A stretch of 64,000 bases of DNA from Pseudotamlana haliotis (GTDB taxonomy: Bacteria > Bacteroidota > Bacteroidia > Flavobacteriales > Flavobacteriaceae): assembly GCF_008806375.1 (NCBI RefSeq), contig NZ_WAAT01000025.1, positions 1-64,000 on the forward strand. Reading direction: 5' to 3'. Of this stretch, positions 8,005-16,374 are shown one piece after another. Under the pieces are notes generated by a model, which saw only the letters and a list, made by a program, of their open reading frames with translations, was not told where the DNA came from and did not search any database. How positions within the stretch are numbered: position 1 is the stretch's first letter; each line of letters begins with the position of its first letter. Made by a program: the position numbers and the translations under genes.

Positions 8005-9123
8005 ATGATTAAAGTAATTATTGGCGGTTTATTAATTTTAAACTCACTTTTAGGTTTTTCTCAACGTGGAAAACTTTATATGGGATATCCAACTGAATCA
8101 TATTATAAAAATGGAAATCTAAGAGTATTACGCAGTTTTAAAGAAGGTCAAATATTAGGTTATAAAACCTTTTACAAAAATGGCAGCATACGATCTAACT
8201 ACGTTTTTAACTCCAAAGGCTACCACGACAGCATAGCTAATTTTTATTATCCGAATGGAAACATTAAAACGGAATGGAAATACAAAAAAGATGTTGTAAA
8301 AAAAAGGATTGATTATACCTTAGAAGGAAAAGTCATTAAAGGCAAAAAAGACTATAACAAAATAAAAAAATGTAATGATTTTCTACCTTATGGTCCCGAT
8401 AATTTAAGATGGGCATATAATAGAGCAAAGTTAAATTCAAAACTAGGTTTTCATGATGAAGCCTTAGAAGATTTTAATTATATTTTATCTAAGGTAAAAG
8501 AAGAATGGATAAAACAGTCTCCCTTAAGAACCATGTACCATACTATGGCAATTGACTATGCCGCTACTGAAGATTATGAAAATGCATTAATTTATAATTA
8601 TAAAGCATTAGGCATAGAATATAATAACCAAGCAGTTTTAAACAATTTAGGCAGTTTATTATTACGTGTGAAAGATTATGACTTGGCTTTGAAATTTTTG
8701 GATGAATGTCATAGAATAAACCCTGAAAATTATCATGCTTTTTTTAATAAATCAAAACTTTACCTAGAAACAGGAAACTACCAAAAGGCCTTAGATTTTA
8801 TAGAAAAAACAATTGCAGATGAAAGAAGTCATAAATTAAGCGAAAAGCACATATCTGAAGAGAAAACCATATGGGTTACAAGAGGCGAATTATACTATAT
8901 ATTAGGACGGCCTGATGAAGCTATTAAAGACCTACAAAAAGCCCTAGTTGAAAACCCGGCAAACTCCTATGCTTACCGTTGTCTCTCATTAATCTACAAA
9001 AGCAAAGGCGACCATATCAAGGCCTGCGATGCCTTGTCTAAAGCGGAAGAATATAAATATGATAAAATTTATAACACGAACGAGGTAGAACAACTCAAAA
9101 ACGACTTTTGTTTAGCAAACTAA
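8005..9123 (+). CDS. Secreted MORN-repeat and TPR protein
   Basis: A 372-residue exported protein. A signal peptide (residues 1-19) ends LLGFSQ. Residues 28-115 hold MORN-like repeats of the YwqK type (ESYYKNGNLRVLRSFKEG, YKTFYKNGSIRSNYVF, ANFYYPNGNIKTEWKY). Residues 130-365 hold tetratricopeptide repeats, the clearest being AVLNNLGSLLLRVKDYDLAL and PDEAIKDLQKALVENPANSY. Both parts usually mediate protein contacts rather than catalysis, so it is probably a periplasmic scaffold. No enzyme domain is visible. It has its own promoter and is not clearly in an operon with the sirtuin gene 81 nt downstream. Confidence 0.75.
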   Translation: MIKVIIGGLLILNSLLGFSQRGKLYMGYPTESYYKNGNLRVLRSFKEGQILGYKTFYKNGSIRSNYVFNSKGYHDSIANFYYPNGNIKTEWKYKKDVVKKRIDYTLEGKVIKGKKDYNKIKKCNDFLPYGPDNLRWAYNRAKLNSKLGFHDEALEDFNYILSKVKEEWIKQSPLRTMYHTMAIDYAATEDYENALIYNYKALGIEYNNQAVLNNLGSLLLRVKDYDLALKFLDECHRINPENYHAFFNKSKLYLETGNYQKALDFIEKTIADERSHKLSEKHISEEKTIWVTRGELYYILGRPDEAIKDLQKALVENPANSYAYRCLSLIYKSKGDHIKACDALSKAEEYKYDKIYNTNEVEQLKNDFCLAN

Positions 9124-9204
9124 TGAGGAGCTAAACTTTATTAGGCTTTAGAACTTATTACTAAGCACCAACTTTATCTTACTATAAAAAATTATCTTTA
9201 TAAA

Positions 9205-9885
9205 ATGAAGCATTTAGTTGTACTTACAGGTGCCGGTATGAGTGCCGAAAGCGGCATCAATACCTTTAGAGACGCCGATGGTTTGTGGGAAGGTCATGAC
9301 GTCATGGAAGTCGCCACGCCAGAGGGTTTTGCTGCCAATCCGGAACTGGTTTTAGACTTTTACAACCAACGCCGTAAGCAACTCTTTGAAGTAGAACCCA
9401 ATCAAGCGCACTTTGATTTAGCTGCATTAGAAAAAAACTTCAAAGTTAGTATCATTACCCAAAATGTAGATGATTTACATGAACGTGCAGGTAGTAGTAA
9501 TGTGATTCACTTACACGGCGAACTACGTAAAGTAAAAAGCACACTTGACGACAATGATATTCTGCCTTGGGATACCGAATTAATTCTCGGTGACCTTTGT
9601 AAAAACGGACATCAATTGCGTCCGCATATTGTATGGTTTGGTGAAGCCGTTCCTATGATAGAACAGGCCATAGCCATATGTGAAACTGCTGATATTTTAA
9701 TGATTATTGGCACCTCTATGCAAGTTTACCCCGCCGCAGGCCTTAAAGATTATGTACCAGAAAACACACCAACATACTTTATCGACCCTAAGCCTAATAT
9801 AAGTAGTAAAAACAATCTCACGGTTATTGCAAAACCAGCAACAATTGGTGTAAAGGAAGTCTTTGATATTTTAAATAAAAATTGA
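9205..9885 (+). CDS. cobB: Sirtuin NAD-dependent protein deacylase
   Basis: A 226-residue cytoplasmic Sir2-family enzyme that removes acyl groups from lysines using NAD+. The NAD site is GAGMSAESGINTFRDADGLW (9-28), the TQNVDDLH motif is at 85-92 and the catalytic His is 104 (HLHGE). Tyr53 and an Arg at 56 or 57 (FYNQRR) match the Tyr/Arg pair that class III sirtuins use for succinyl and malonyl substrates. The zinc module is odd: between residues 107 and 140 only one Cys (132) remains, instead of four. The short length also fits a reduced zinc ribbon. Despite the symbol, it has no link to cobalamin synthesis. Confidence 0.93.
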   Translation: MKHLVVLTGAGMSAESGINTFRDADGLWEGHDVMEVATPEGFAANPELVLDFYNQRRKQLFEVEPNQAHFDLAALEKNFKVSIITQNVDDLHERAGSSNVIHLHGELRKVKSTLDDNDILPWDTELILGDLCKNGHQLRPHIVWFGEAVPMIEQAIAICETADILMIIGTSMQVYPAAGLKDYVPENTPTYFIDPKPNISSKNNLTVIAKPATIGVKEVFDILNKN

Positions 9886-9946
9886 ACTCAAAAAAAGAGG
9901 TATGGTTTATGCCTTAAATTAAATAATAATTTAAATTTTATAAAAC

Positions 9947-10354
9947 ATGAAAAAAATAAGCACATTAATTCTAGGAGTACTTATGCTTTTCTCTTGTGGA
10001 AACGCTAACAAAAACAAAAACGACAAAACTCAAGAAATGGTTGGTAACGATAAAGACAAACATGGCTGTATAGCTTCTGCTGGTTACACATGGAGCGAAA
10101 TTAATCAAGATTGTATTCGCGTTTTTGAAATAGGGGAACGTTTAAATGCTGTTGAAGAAAACGAAACAAACAGTGTTTTCGTTATTTTTAATGATGAAGA
10201 CTCTAAACTAGAATTGTTCTTCCTTCCAGAATCCAATGCATCTAAAATTCTACCGATCATGGAAGACGGTAAATATGGGTCTGAGAATTATATTTTTGAT
10301 AAAAATGAGGGGACTTTAGCAATAGATGGTGCTGTAAAGTATAAACGACTTTAA
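9947..10354 (+). CDS. Small lipoprotein of unknown function
   Basis: A 135-residue lipoprotein. The signal peptide ends with lipobox LFSC and the lipidated Cys is residue 17, followed by an Asn/Lys-rich linker (NANKNKNDKTQE). A compact domain from about 40 to 135 holds two Cys (CIASAGYTWSEINQDC) that could form a disulphide, and acidic strands (VFVIFNDEDSKLELFFLPE). I do not recognise the family. It is 61 nt downstream of the sirtuin gene and convergent with the glycosyltransferase, 11 nt away. It probably sits at the periplasmic face of a membrane. Confidence 0.7.
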   Translation: MKKISTLILGVLMLFSCGNANKNKNDKTQEMVGNDKDKHGCIASAGYTWSEINQDCIRVFEIGERLNAVEENETNSVFVIFNDEDSKLELFFLPESNASKILPIMEDGKYGSENYIFDKNEGTLAIDGAVKYKRL

Positions 10355-10365
10355 TTACAAATTAA

Positions 10366-11601
10366 TTAATTCTTATTCTTTTCCTCAATCCACCTACTCA
10401 TAAACTTAGTACTTTGCATCGTGTGGTGCTGTAACATTTGCCCGGTGAAATTATTAAGGCGTCTTTCTTGAAGGTTTAAAAAGGTATCTCCTAACACACT
10501 TAAAAACTGTTTTTGAAATTCAGCTTTATTAAAACGCGCGTTTATAACAGGAAATCCGTTTTGTTGTTTATCAATCCATAGTGATTCATTTTGATAGAGT
10601 TGCATTGCATTATTGACAACTAATTCAGGGTCATCTTCTATAAATCCGTTAGGCTCAAAATCACCAAACATGCCTTCCGCAGCAATGCTTGACATTACGC
10701 ATGGTGTTCCGTTTTGCATCGCATCAACCAATTTGCCTTTTAAGCCCGCCCCGAAACGCACAGGCACCAAACATACTTTCGCTTTTTGCATCACGGCATT
10801 CACATCTTCCGCAAAACCTTTTATAAAAAAACCTTGTTTTTCATTATGGAGTGGGGTGACTTTTTGAGTGGCGTAAGCGCCGTAAACATGTAATTCGGCT
10901 TTAGGTAATTGTTTTTTTATTCGCGGCCAGATGGTTTCTTTTAAATATAAAACGCCGTTGTAATTGGGTTCATGAAGAAAATTTCCGATGGTAATAAAAT
11001 GTTCTCTTGATTCAAATTTTGGTAATTCTTGTATCGCTTCCGCGGAAATACCTTCCAACATAAATGGTAAATACATTAATAGAGCTGTATCCACCTTAAA
11101 CTGATTATGAAGAATATTCATTTCAGCTTCCGAAATTATCAAGCTCAAATCACATCTATAAATACTAGCAATTTCACGCTTGGCCACATCATTAAACAGA
11201 TCACTTTTTTCAAAAGATTTTCCACCTTTAAAAGCTTGCTGTCTGCCTTTTCGTAAACAGTGTAAATCTTCTGTATCTAGAATTTTAATAGCATTCGGGC
11301 AATGTTCTGAAACCCGCCAGCCAAATTGTTCTTCCATCATAAAACGGTCAAACAGCACCACACTCGGGTTTATTTCTGAAATAAAGACATCAAAGCTTTC
11401 ATTATTGAGTTCAATGGCCACCTGCGTAATGCCTATAGTTTCTAAATCAAAGGCATTATCACTTTTAGCACAAGGACTGGCAAACGTGATGTTATAATCA
11501 TCAGATTGAAAAGTTTCAATAAGCTGCATCATTCTGCTACCAGCAGCCGAACTTTTCGGTTCTGGCCATACAAAACCAATAATTAGTAAATTTTTGTTCA
11601 T
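10366..11601 (-). CDS. Glycosyltransferase, family 4-like
   Basis: A 411-residue GT-B-fold glycosyltransferase. The N-terminal part begins with strand LLIIGFVWPEPKSSAAGSR, typical of acceptor domains. The C-terminal donor domain holds IGNFLHEPNYNGVLYLKE, HVYGAYATQKV and the nucleotide-sugar loop VPVRFGAGLKGKLVDAMQNG followed by TPCVMSSIAAEGM, where a Glu contacts the donor. It has no membrane segment. Donor and acceptor cannot be inferred. No other sugar genes surround it, so it is not part of an obvious polysaccharide locus. The haem-binding gene lies 40 nt upstream on the same strand and may be cotranscribed. Confidence 0.85.
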   Translation of the reverse strand: MNKNLLIIGFVWPEPKSSAAGSRMMQLIETFQSDDYNITFASPCAKSDNAFDLETIGITQVAIELNNESFDVFISEINPSVVLFDRFMMEEQFGWRVSEHCPNAIKILDTEDLHCLRKGRQQAFKGGKSFEKSDLFNDVAKREIASIYRCDLSLIISEAEMNILHNQFKVDTALLMYLPFMLEGISAEAIQELPKFESREHFITIGNFLHEPNYNGVLYLKETIWPRIKKQLPKAELHVYGAYATQKVTPLHNEKQGFFIKGFAEDVNAVMQKAKVCLVPVRFGAGLKGKLVDAMQNGTPCVMSSIAAEGMFGDFEPNGFIEDDPELVVNNAMQLYQNESLWIDKQQNGFPVINARFNKAEFQKQFLSVLGDTFLNLQERRLNNFTGQMLQHHTMQSTKFMSRWIEEKNKN

Positions 11602-11641
11602 TGGAACAGGCTAAAAACCCAAATAAGATATAAATAAAGAA

Positions 11642-12106
11642 TTATTCAACTGGTAATTGCAAAGCATAACCGGCACGCACAATCTTCGCCCATTCTATAA
11701 CAGACTGAATTTGTTCATCGCTAAGATTCGCTTCAGTGTGTGTCCAGGTATAAGAATTTAACGGCATTTCTTTTTCTTCAATCATTTCGATAAGTTCATC
11801 AAATTTATGGTCTTTTCTTTTCACCGAATTATCTATCCAGTTAGAAAAATTAAGATGTTTTTTTCCGTCGTTAACATGGCTCGCTAACCAATAATTTACA
11901 GGCGTAATCTTATCGTACCATGGGTAACGCGTCACATCACTGTGGCAATCGTAGCAAGTTTCTTCTAAAATACGCTTCACATCTTCTGGCGGATTGGTTT
12001 CTGCCACAAAAGGTTCAACCGACTGTAAATTCCCTTCATTTCGTTCTGGTCCGAAAAACTGAGCAATGACAAACAAAACGAGTAATACTAAAAATACTTT
12101 TTTCAT
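11642..12106 (-). CDS. Haem-binding domain protein with one CxxCH site
   Basis: A 154-residue exported protein with an N-terminal hydrophobic segment (about 3-18) that acts as a signal or anchor. Cys51, Cys54 and His55 (CYDCH) form a c-type haem attachment site, and the sequence after it (VTRYPWYDKITPVNYWLASHVNDGKKHLNFSNW) matches the Haem_bd family of Bacteroidota. Met residues later (EKEMPLNSYTWTH) could supply the sixth haem ligand. Such proteins are thought to carry electrons or sense haem in the periplasm; partners are unknown. It is divergent from the 187-residue gene that starts 50 nt away. Confidence 0.88.
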   Translation of the reverse strand: MKKVFLVLLVLFVIAQFFGPERNEGNLQSVEPFVAETNPPEDVKRILEETCYDCHSDVTRYPWYDKITPVNYWLASHVNDGKKHLNFSNWIDNSVKRKDHKFDELIEMIEEKEMPLNSYTWTHTEANLSDEQIQSVIEWAKIVRAGYALQLPVE

Positions 12107-12155
12107 TATCTTGAATATTTATTCTAATTTTAAAAAATAAAAATAAGAAAAGCTT

Positions 12156-12719
12156 TTGACTACCGCGCAACTTTATGAAGAATTAAATCAAGTCAACCAC
12201 TCTAAAGAAAAGCGGTTGCACTACGCTAATTTAATATTAGCCAACCCCGATTTACTTCCCAAATTACTAGATATTTTATTTATGGTAGACGATAAAATGT
12301 CACCTCGAGCGGGTTGGGTATTAGAATTTATGTGCAGTGAAAACATCGCGCCACTACTCCCCTATTTAGATGTGTTTACCAAAAACATCCATAAAGTACA
12401 TTTAGATTCTGCGGTGCGCCCTGTCGCAAAAATATGTGAATTATTAGCAAAACACTACACTTCAAAAGAAGCCAACCCCGTTAAAACAACATTAACAACA
12501 ACACACAAAGACCACATTATTGAAACCTGTTTTGACTATATGATTAATGACGAAAAAGTAGCCGCTAAAGCCTATGGCATGACCACACTTTTTATGTTAG
12601 GTTATGAGTACGATTGGGTACACCCCGAATTAAAACTCATACTAAATCGTGATTTTGCAATACAAAGTTCCGCTTTTAAAGCAAGAGCACGACATATTTT
12701 GAAAAAGATGAAAACGTAG
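12156..12719 (+). CDS. Conserved helical protein upstream of purB
   Basis: A 187-residue soluble protein, probably all helical, with repeats of HEAT/ARM character (NPDLLPKLLDILFMVDDKMSPRAGWVLEFM, NIAPLLPYLDVFTKNIHKV, SSAFKARARHILKKM). It has no signal peptide and no catalytic motif. The start is a TTG at 12156; the first internal ATG would remove about 45 residues including the first helical pair, so TTG is preferred. It lies 243 nt before purB, with repeats and a purB promoter between, so any link to purine synthesis is only positional. Function unknown. Confidence 0.7.
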   Translation: MTTAQLYEELNQVNHSKEKRLHYANLILANPDLLPKLLDILFMVDDKMSPRAGWVLEFMCSENIAPLLPYLDVFTKNIHKVHLDSAVRPVAKICELLAKHYTSKEANPVKTTLTTTHKDHIIETCFDYMINDEKVAAKAYGMTTLFMLGYEYDWVHPELKLILNRDFAIQSSAFKARARHILKKMKT

Positions 12720-12810
12720 AGGCTTTAGGGAATTGGTTATAAGCACTAGGCAATAAGCTGTAGGCTGTTGGTTTTAGGCAATAGACCTGTACAACAAAGC
12801 CTTCTACCCG

Positions 12811-12910
12811 CTCTGAAACTTTGAAACCCTGATACTTTGCCTCTTTGATACTCTGAAACTCTGCCGCTCTTAAACCCTGAAACTTTAAAACTTTGCCACT
12901 CTGAAACTTT
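12811..12910. repeat. Degenerate short tandem repeat CTCTGAAACTTTG
   Basis: About eight imperfect copies of a 10-13 nt word built on (C/T)TGAAACT(C/T)TG fill this 100 nt, ending just before the purB promoter. A preceding stretch (12720-12790) is rich in TAGGCAATA/TTGGT words. No coding pattern is seen. Slipped-strand expansion is a likely origin. Confidence 0.65.
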
Positions 12911-12931
12911 CTCCATTACGCTGAAAAAAAC

Positions 12932-12939
12932 TATATTTG
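12932..12939 (+). promoter_or_regulatory. -7 promoter box TATATTTG of purB
   Basis: TATATTTG matches TAnnTTTG and lies 23 nt before the purB ATG. It comes directly after the short tandem repeat, which occupies the place of the -33 box. Confidence 0.6.
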
Positions 12940-12962
12940 CTACTTCTTAAAATCTAAAATTT

Positions 12963-14306
12963 ATGTCATTATCAGCATTAAATGCCATCTCTCCAATTGA
13001 TGGGCGTTATAGAAGTAAAGTTAGCGAGTTAGCCCCTTATTTTTCTGAGGAAGCTTTAATAAAATATCGCGTTTTGGTTGAAATCGAGTATTTTATCGCG
13101 CTTTGCGAAATGCCTTTACCTCAGTTAGAATCGGTTGACTCTTCTGTTTTTGACAGTTTAAGAGCGATTTACAAGGATTTTTCTACGGAAGATGCCTTGG
13201 CCATCAAAAAAATTGAAAGCGTTACTAATCATGATGTTAAAGCCGTTGAATATTTCATTAAAGAAAAATTTGATGCCTTAGGATTATCTGCATACAAAGA
13301 GTTTATCCACTTCGGATTAACCTCTCAAGATATTAACAACACTGCCATTCCTTTAAGTATTAAGGAAGCTATCACCGATGTTTACATTCCGGAATACACA
13401 ACGGTTCTTAATAAATTAAAAGATTTATCTAAAGACTGGGCTGCGGTTTCTATGTTGGCTAGAACACACGGCCAACCAGCTTCTCCTACACGTTTAGGAA
13501 AAGAAATTGAAGTTTTTGTGGTGCGTTTAGAAGCGCAATTCAACATTTTAAAAGACATTCCTAACGCGGCTAAATTTGGTGGTGCTACAGGAAACTTTAA
13601 TGCGCATAAAGTAGCGTATCCAAATAACGATTGGAAGGCTTTTGGAACCCATTTTGTTGAAGAGAAGCTTGGTTTACACCACTCGTTCCCAACCACACAA
13701 ATTGAACACTACGATTTTATGGCAGCTTTATTTGATGCTTTAAAACGTATAAACACCATCATTATCGATTTAGACCGTGATATTTGGACTTACGTATCTA
13801 CTGATTATTTCAAACAGAAAATTAAAGCTGGTGAGGTAGGAAGTTCTGCTATGCCGCATAAAGTGAACCCTATTGATTTTGAAAATTCTGAAGGAAACTT
13901 AGGGATTGCTAATGCGATTTTTGAACATCTTTCGGCAAAATTACCAATCTCGAGATTACAACGTGATTTAACAGACAGTACGGTTTTACGTAATGTTGGT
14001 GTCCCATTAGGACACACCTTAATTGGTTTTAAATCGACTTTAAAAGGTTTAAATAAATTACTTTTAAACGAATCGAAGTTTGCTGAAGATTTAGAAAACA
14101 ACTGGGCTGTGGTTGCCGAAGCCATTCAAACGATTTTACGTCGTGAAGCTTACCCGAACCCTTACGAAGCTTTAAAAGGTTTAACTCGAACAAATTCGAA
14201 AATAAACCAAGAGTCAATATCAAACTTTATTGACACATTAGAAGTTTCTGATGCAATAAAAGACGAATTAAAACGTATTACACCTAGTAACTATACTGGA
14301 ATTTAA
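12963..14306 (+). CDS. purB: Adenylosuccinate lyase
   Basis: PurB splits fumarate from SAICAR and from adenylosuccinate in purine and AMP synthesis, as a cytoplasmic tetramer. The protein has 447 residues, normal for the family. The fumarase/aspartase signature is SSAMPHKVNPIDFENSEGN at about 290-308, with the catalytic Ser in the flexible loop. The upstream motif LARTHGQPASPTRLGKE carries the general-acid His, and FIHFGLTSQDINNTA contacts substrate. It has its own promoter. A 60-codon membrane-protein gene follows 10 nt later. Confidence 0.97.
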   Translation: MSLSALNAISPIDGRYRSKVSELAPYFSEEALIKYRVLVEIEYFIALCEMPLPQLESVDSSVFDSLRAIYKDFSTEDALAIKKIESVTNHDVKAVEYFIKEKFDALGLSAYKEFIHFGLTSQDINNTAIPLSIKEAITDVYIPEYTTVLNKLKDLSKDWAAVSMLARTHGQPASPTRLGKEIEVFVVRLEAQFNILKDIPNAAKFGGATGNFNAHKVAYPNNDWKAFGTHFVEEKLGLHHSFPTTQIEHYDFMAALFDALKRINTIIIDLDRDIWTYVSTDYFKQKIKAGEVGSSAMPHKVNPIDFENSEGNLGIANAIFEHLSAKLPISRLQRDLTDSTVLRNVGVPLGHTLIGFKSTLKGLNKLLLNESKFAEDLENNWAVVAEAIQTILRREAYPNPYEALKGLTRTNSKINQESISNFIDTLEVSDAIKDELKRITPSNYTGI

Positions 14307-14316
14307 TTATTTATGT

Positions 14317-14499
14317 ATGCTAAGCGATAAACAATCTTTAATTCTTACTATGTTGATGGTTGCTGGAATTTTCACTTTCGGCATTCTTGAAATCTTAGGC
14401 AATTTTATTGTTTTAACGGTGCTTACGCTTATTTTTTCTACGGTAGTGATTAATTTGATTTTGGTTGAACGAAAATCAAGGCACAAAGCGGAAAAGTAA
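14317..14499 (+). CDS. Small two-helix membrane protein
   Basis: A 60-residue product with two predicted membrane helices (about 6-26 and 29-50) and a basic C-terminal tail (ERKSRHKAEK). It starts 10 nt after purB and would be cotranscribed with it. No family is recognised. A clean hydrophobic pattern and tight spacing support a real gene, but short hydrophobic frames can arise by chance in AT-rich DNA. Confidence 0.5.
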   Translation: MLSDKQSLILTMLMVAGIFTFGILEILGNFIVLTVLTLIFSTVVINLILVERKSRHKAEK

Positions 14500-14523
14500 A
14501 AAATAGATACCCTTATTTGATTA

Positions 14524-14656
14524 TCCGTAAACTGACATAATACTAAAAAAATGATTTTGTCCTTCAGATGGAGGCACGACTGAAGAATCTTTCCATGATT
14601 AGTGAGATTCCTCGATTCCTCAGAATGACAGAAAACGCAATAAGCGTATTTACGGA
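14524..14656. repeat. Inverted-repeat intergenic element
   Basis: TCCGTAAA (14524-14531) faces TTTACGGA (14649-14656). Between them lie words such as GTCCTTCAGATGGAGGC, ACTGAAGAATC and GAGATTCCTCGATTCCTCAG followed by AATGACAG, which resemble a common repeat style of Flavobacteriaceae intergenic DNA. No open frame of interest. Confidence 0.6.
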
Positions 14657-14672
14657 CATCTGGTAACCTAAT

Positions 14673-14712
14673 AAAAAACGGGCTATTTGAAATTTTCAAA
14701 TAGCCCGTTTTT
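14673..14712. terminator. Bidirectional terminator between purB unit and ECF operon
   Basis: A near-perfect palindrome (AAAAACGGGCTATTTGAAA, then TTTTCAAATAGCCCGTTTTT) has a GC-rich core, an A-run on the left and a T-run on the right. It serves the converging genes on both sides. Confidence 0.9.
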
Positions 14713-14735
14713 AGATTTTAATACGCCCCCTTTGT

Positions 14736-15278
14736 TTATTCAAAGAAATTTACAATACTTTCAACCTTAGCTTTATCGAAATCAGAATCTTTAAACGCTT
14801 TAATTAAGGTCGCTAATTTTTCTGGGTGCATATCATCACCTAAAACACGAACAATACCAAAGCCTTTATCTTTAGAGCTTCCGAAAATGATAACTTCATC
14901 GGCTTCAGCATCGGTTCCCGTGTATTGCACTGAAATACGGTCGCCTTTAATATTCAACTCCATTAAGTCATTGTACTTATCATCTTTTAAAATGCCTTTT
15001 ATTTTTTCAACTTCAGCATTATAAGTATCTACATTATCAGGTGTTATTTTAAAACCTATAAAATTTAATTTATCTACCGAGTTATAGGCTTCCAATTGCT
15101 GTTTGGTAAATTGTGATTTATCTACATCAACCATAGAAAGCGGAAAATCTTGAGATATAAAATCTTTGGTTTCCTGGTGTTCTACAAAATAACGCTGCAA
15201 AGTTTCAGAATCATTACAACTGGTTAAACCGAAGGCTATAACAAGTGCTAAAAAGCAAGTTTTAACTGTATTTTTCAT
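14736..15278 (-). CDS. DUF4252 lipoprotein
   Basis: A 180-residue lipoprotein: the signal peptide ends in lipobox GLTSC, with lipidated Cys21. The rest matches DUF4252, a Bacteroidota family found beside ECF sigma genes (typical elements YNSVDKLNFIGFKI and ADEVIIFGSSKDKGFGIVRVLG). It is the last gene of a four-gene operon: sigma factor, membrane anti-sigma-like protein, then two DUF4252 proteins. It lies 12 nt after the other DUF4252 gene, to which it is a distant relative. The biochemical role is unknown; a part in envelope-stress sensing is inference from the operon. Confidence 0.85.
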   Translation of the reverse strand: MKNTVKTCFLALVIAFGLTSCNDSETLQRYFVEHQETKDFISQDFPLSMVDVDKSQFTKQQLEAYNSVDKLNFIGFKITPDNVDTYNAEVEKIKGILKDDKYNDLMELNIKGDRISVQYTGTDAEADEVIIFGSSKDKGFGIVRVLGDDMHPEKLATLIKAFKDSDFDKAKVESIVNFFE

Positions 15279-15290
15279 AACTCTATGCTT

Positions 15291-15854
15291 TTAGTGTTTT
15301 TTTTCAAGGTGTTTTCCGCCAGGAATACTCATTTTATCAGTAAGTTTTGAAATTTGTTTCAAATCGATATCTCCCGTAAGCGATACCACAATAGTTTCGA
15401 TTTCGCCAGTTTCTTTGCTTACATCTACACCTTGATTCTTCAGCATTCTATCAACACCATTTACAAAAATTAAAAGTTCCTTGACATGGTCGGCATCTTT
15501 TCCTTCCTTGACGTAGAATTTTACATCAGTGCCTTCATCTTTAACCTCCATCAACTCTTCCAACGTGTTTGAACGTGAAGTAACCCACTTACTAATATCA
15601 CCAGCAATAGTTTTATTGGCTGTTACAATAGTTTTAAAACTGGTAATACTTTTTACCATGTCCATATAAGCTTCGGCTTCTGGATCATCGACATTAATGC
15701 CCATATTGGCTATCATCTGAAACATTTTTGGTTTTATAGACACGTACGTCACATCGGTATTATCACTGTATTTTTCAAAAATATCGCTTTGTGCCCAGCC
15801 CGAAAGCGGAACTAACATAAGCGCTAAAACAGCTATTACAATTTTATTTTTCAT
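15291..15854 (-). CDS. DUF4252 secreted protein
   Basis: A 187-residue exported DUF4252 protein. The frame is open 25 codons further upstream, but the ATG at 15854 is chosen because it gives a proper signal peptide (MKNKIVIAVLALMLVPLSGWA, cut before QSD) and avoids overlap with the anti-sigma-like gene. The body holds VTYVSIKPKMFQMIANMG, KSITSFKTIVTANK and IVVSLTGDIDLKQISKL, the fold elements of DUF4252. Unlike its downstream relative it has no lipobox, so it is probably free in the periplasm. It is the third gene of the ECF operon. Confidence 0.85.
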   Translation of the reverse strand: MKNKIVIAVLALMLVPLSGWAQSDIFEKYSDNTDVTYVSIKPKMFQMIANMGINVDDPEAEAYMDMVKSITSFKTIVTANKTIAGDISKWVTSRSNTLEELMEVKDEGTDVKFYVKEGKDADHVKELLIFVNGVDRMLKNQGVDVSKETGEIETIVVSLTGDIDLKQISKLTDKMSIPGGKHLEKKH

Positions 15855-15891
15855 GGTTCTTCTTTTTATGGGATTTGAATTTTTCATAAAT

Positions 15892-16374
15892 CTAATGTTT
15901 TTGTTCTTTAAATATAATTTGGGTTGCATTTTCTAATTCTTTAAGATAACTTATTGTAGCAGTTCCTTTATTCACTTCTTCGAGATAACCAATGGTTGAT
16001 GTCCCTTGATTGAGTTTTTCTGAAATCATTGCTAAAGATTTGGTGACTTCTAGATAGGCTAATTCCGGGTCATCATAGGTTCCTAAGTCTTCACTAGACT
16101 CTGAACTAGCCCAATAAAAACCAAATAGCAAAACAACTGCTGCAGCCACCGAAATCCATTTAAAAGTAAACCGTCGTTTGGACTCTAACGGCAGTTTTTG
16201 AGTAAAGACTTCTTCTTGACTTACTTTATAATAAGCAAACATGCTTTTATAAACTTCTAGATGTGCTGGCACGTCTTCCTCCGAGAAAAACTGCTTTAAG
16301 GCCTGTTCTTCAGCTAAAGTTGTTTCGCCATTTTCGTATTTTTCTAGTAAGGCTTCTATTTTATTTAATACCAT
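15892..16374 (-). CDS. Anti-sigma-factor-like membrane protein
   Basis: A 160-residue protein with one membrane helix near residues 72-90 (WISVAAAVVLLFGFYWA). The N-terminal cytoplasmic part (KIEALLEKYENGETTLAEEQALKQFF) is the short helical region typical of Bacteroidota anti-sigma proteins. The periplasmic part contains a repeated phrase, STIGYLEEVNKGTATISYLKEL. Its start overlaps the end of the sigma gene by 14 nt, which implies translational coupling. Binding of the cognate sigma factor is inference from position and layout; there is no zinc motif of the ZAS class. Confidence 0.75.
   Translation of the reverse strand: MVLNKIEALLEKYENGETTLAEEQALKQFFSEEDVPAHLEVYKSMFAYYKVSQEEVFTQKLPLESKRRFTFKWISVAAAVVLLFGFYWASSESSEDLGTYDDPELAYLEVTKSLAMISEKLNQGTSTIGYLEEVNKGTATISYLKELENATQIIFKEQKH

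Noticed and set aside
14307-14699. 130-codon minus-strand frame between purB and the ECF operon
   Set aside because: It covers a terminator arm, an intergenic repeat and the antisense of the 60-codon membrane protein, and has no domain.
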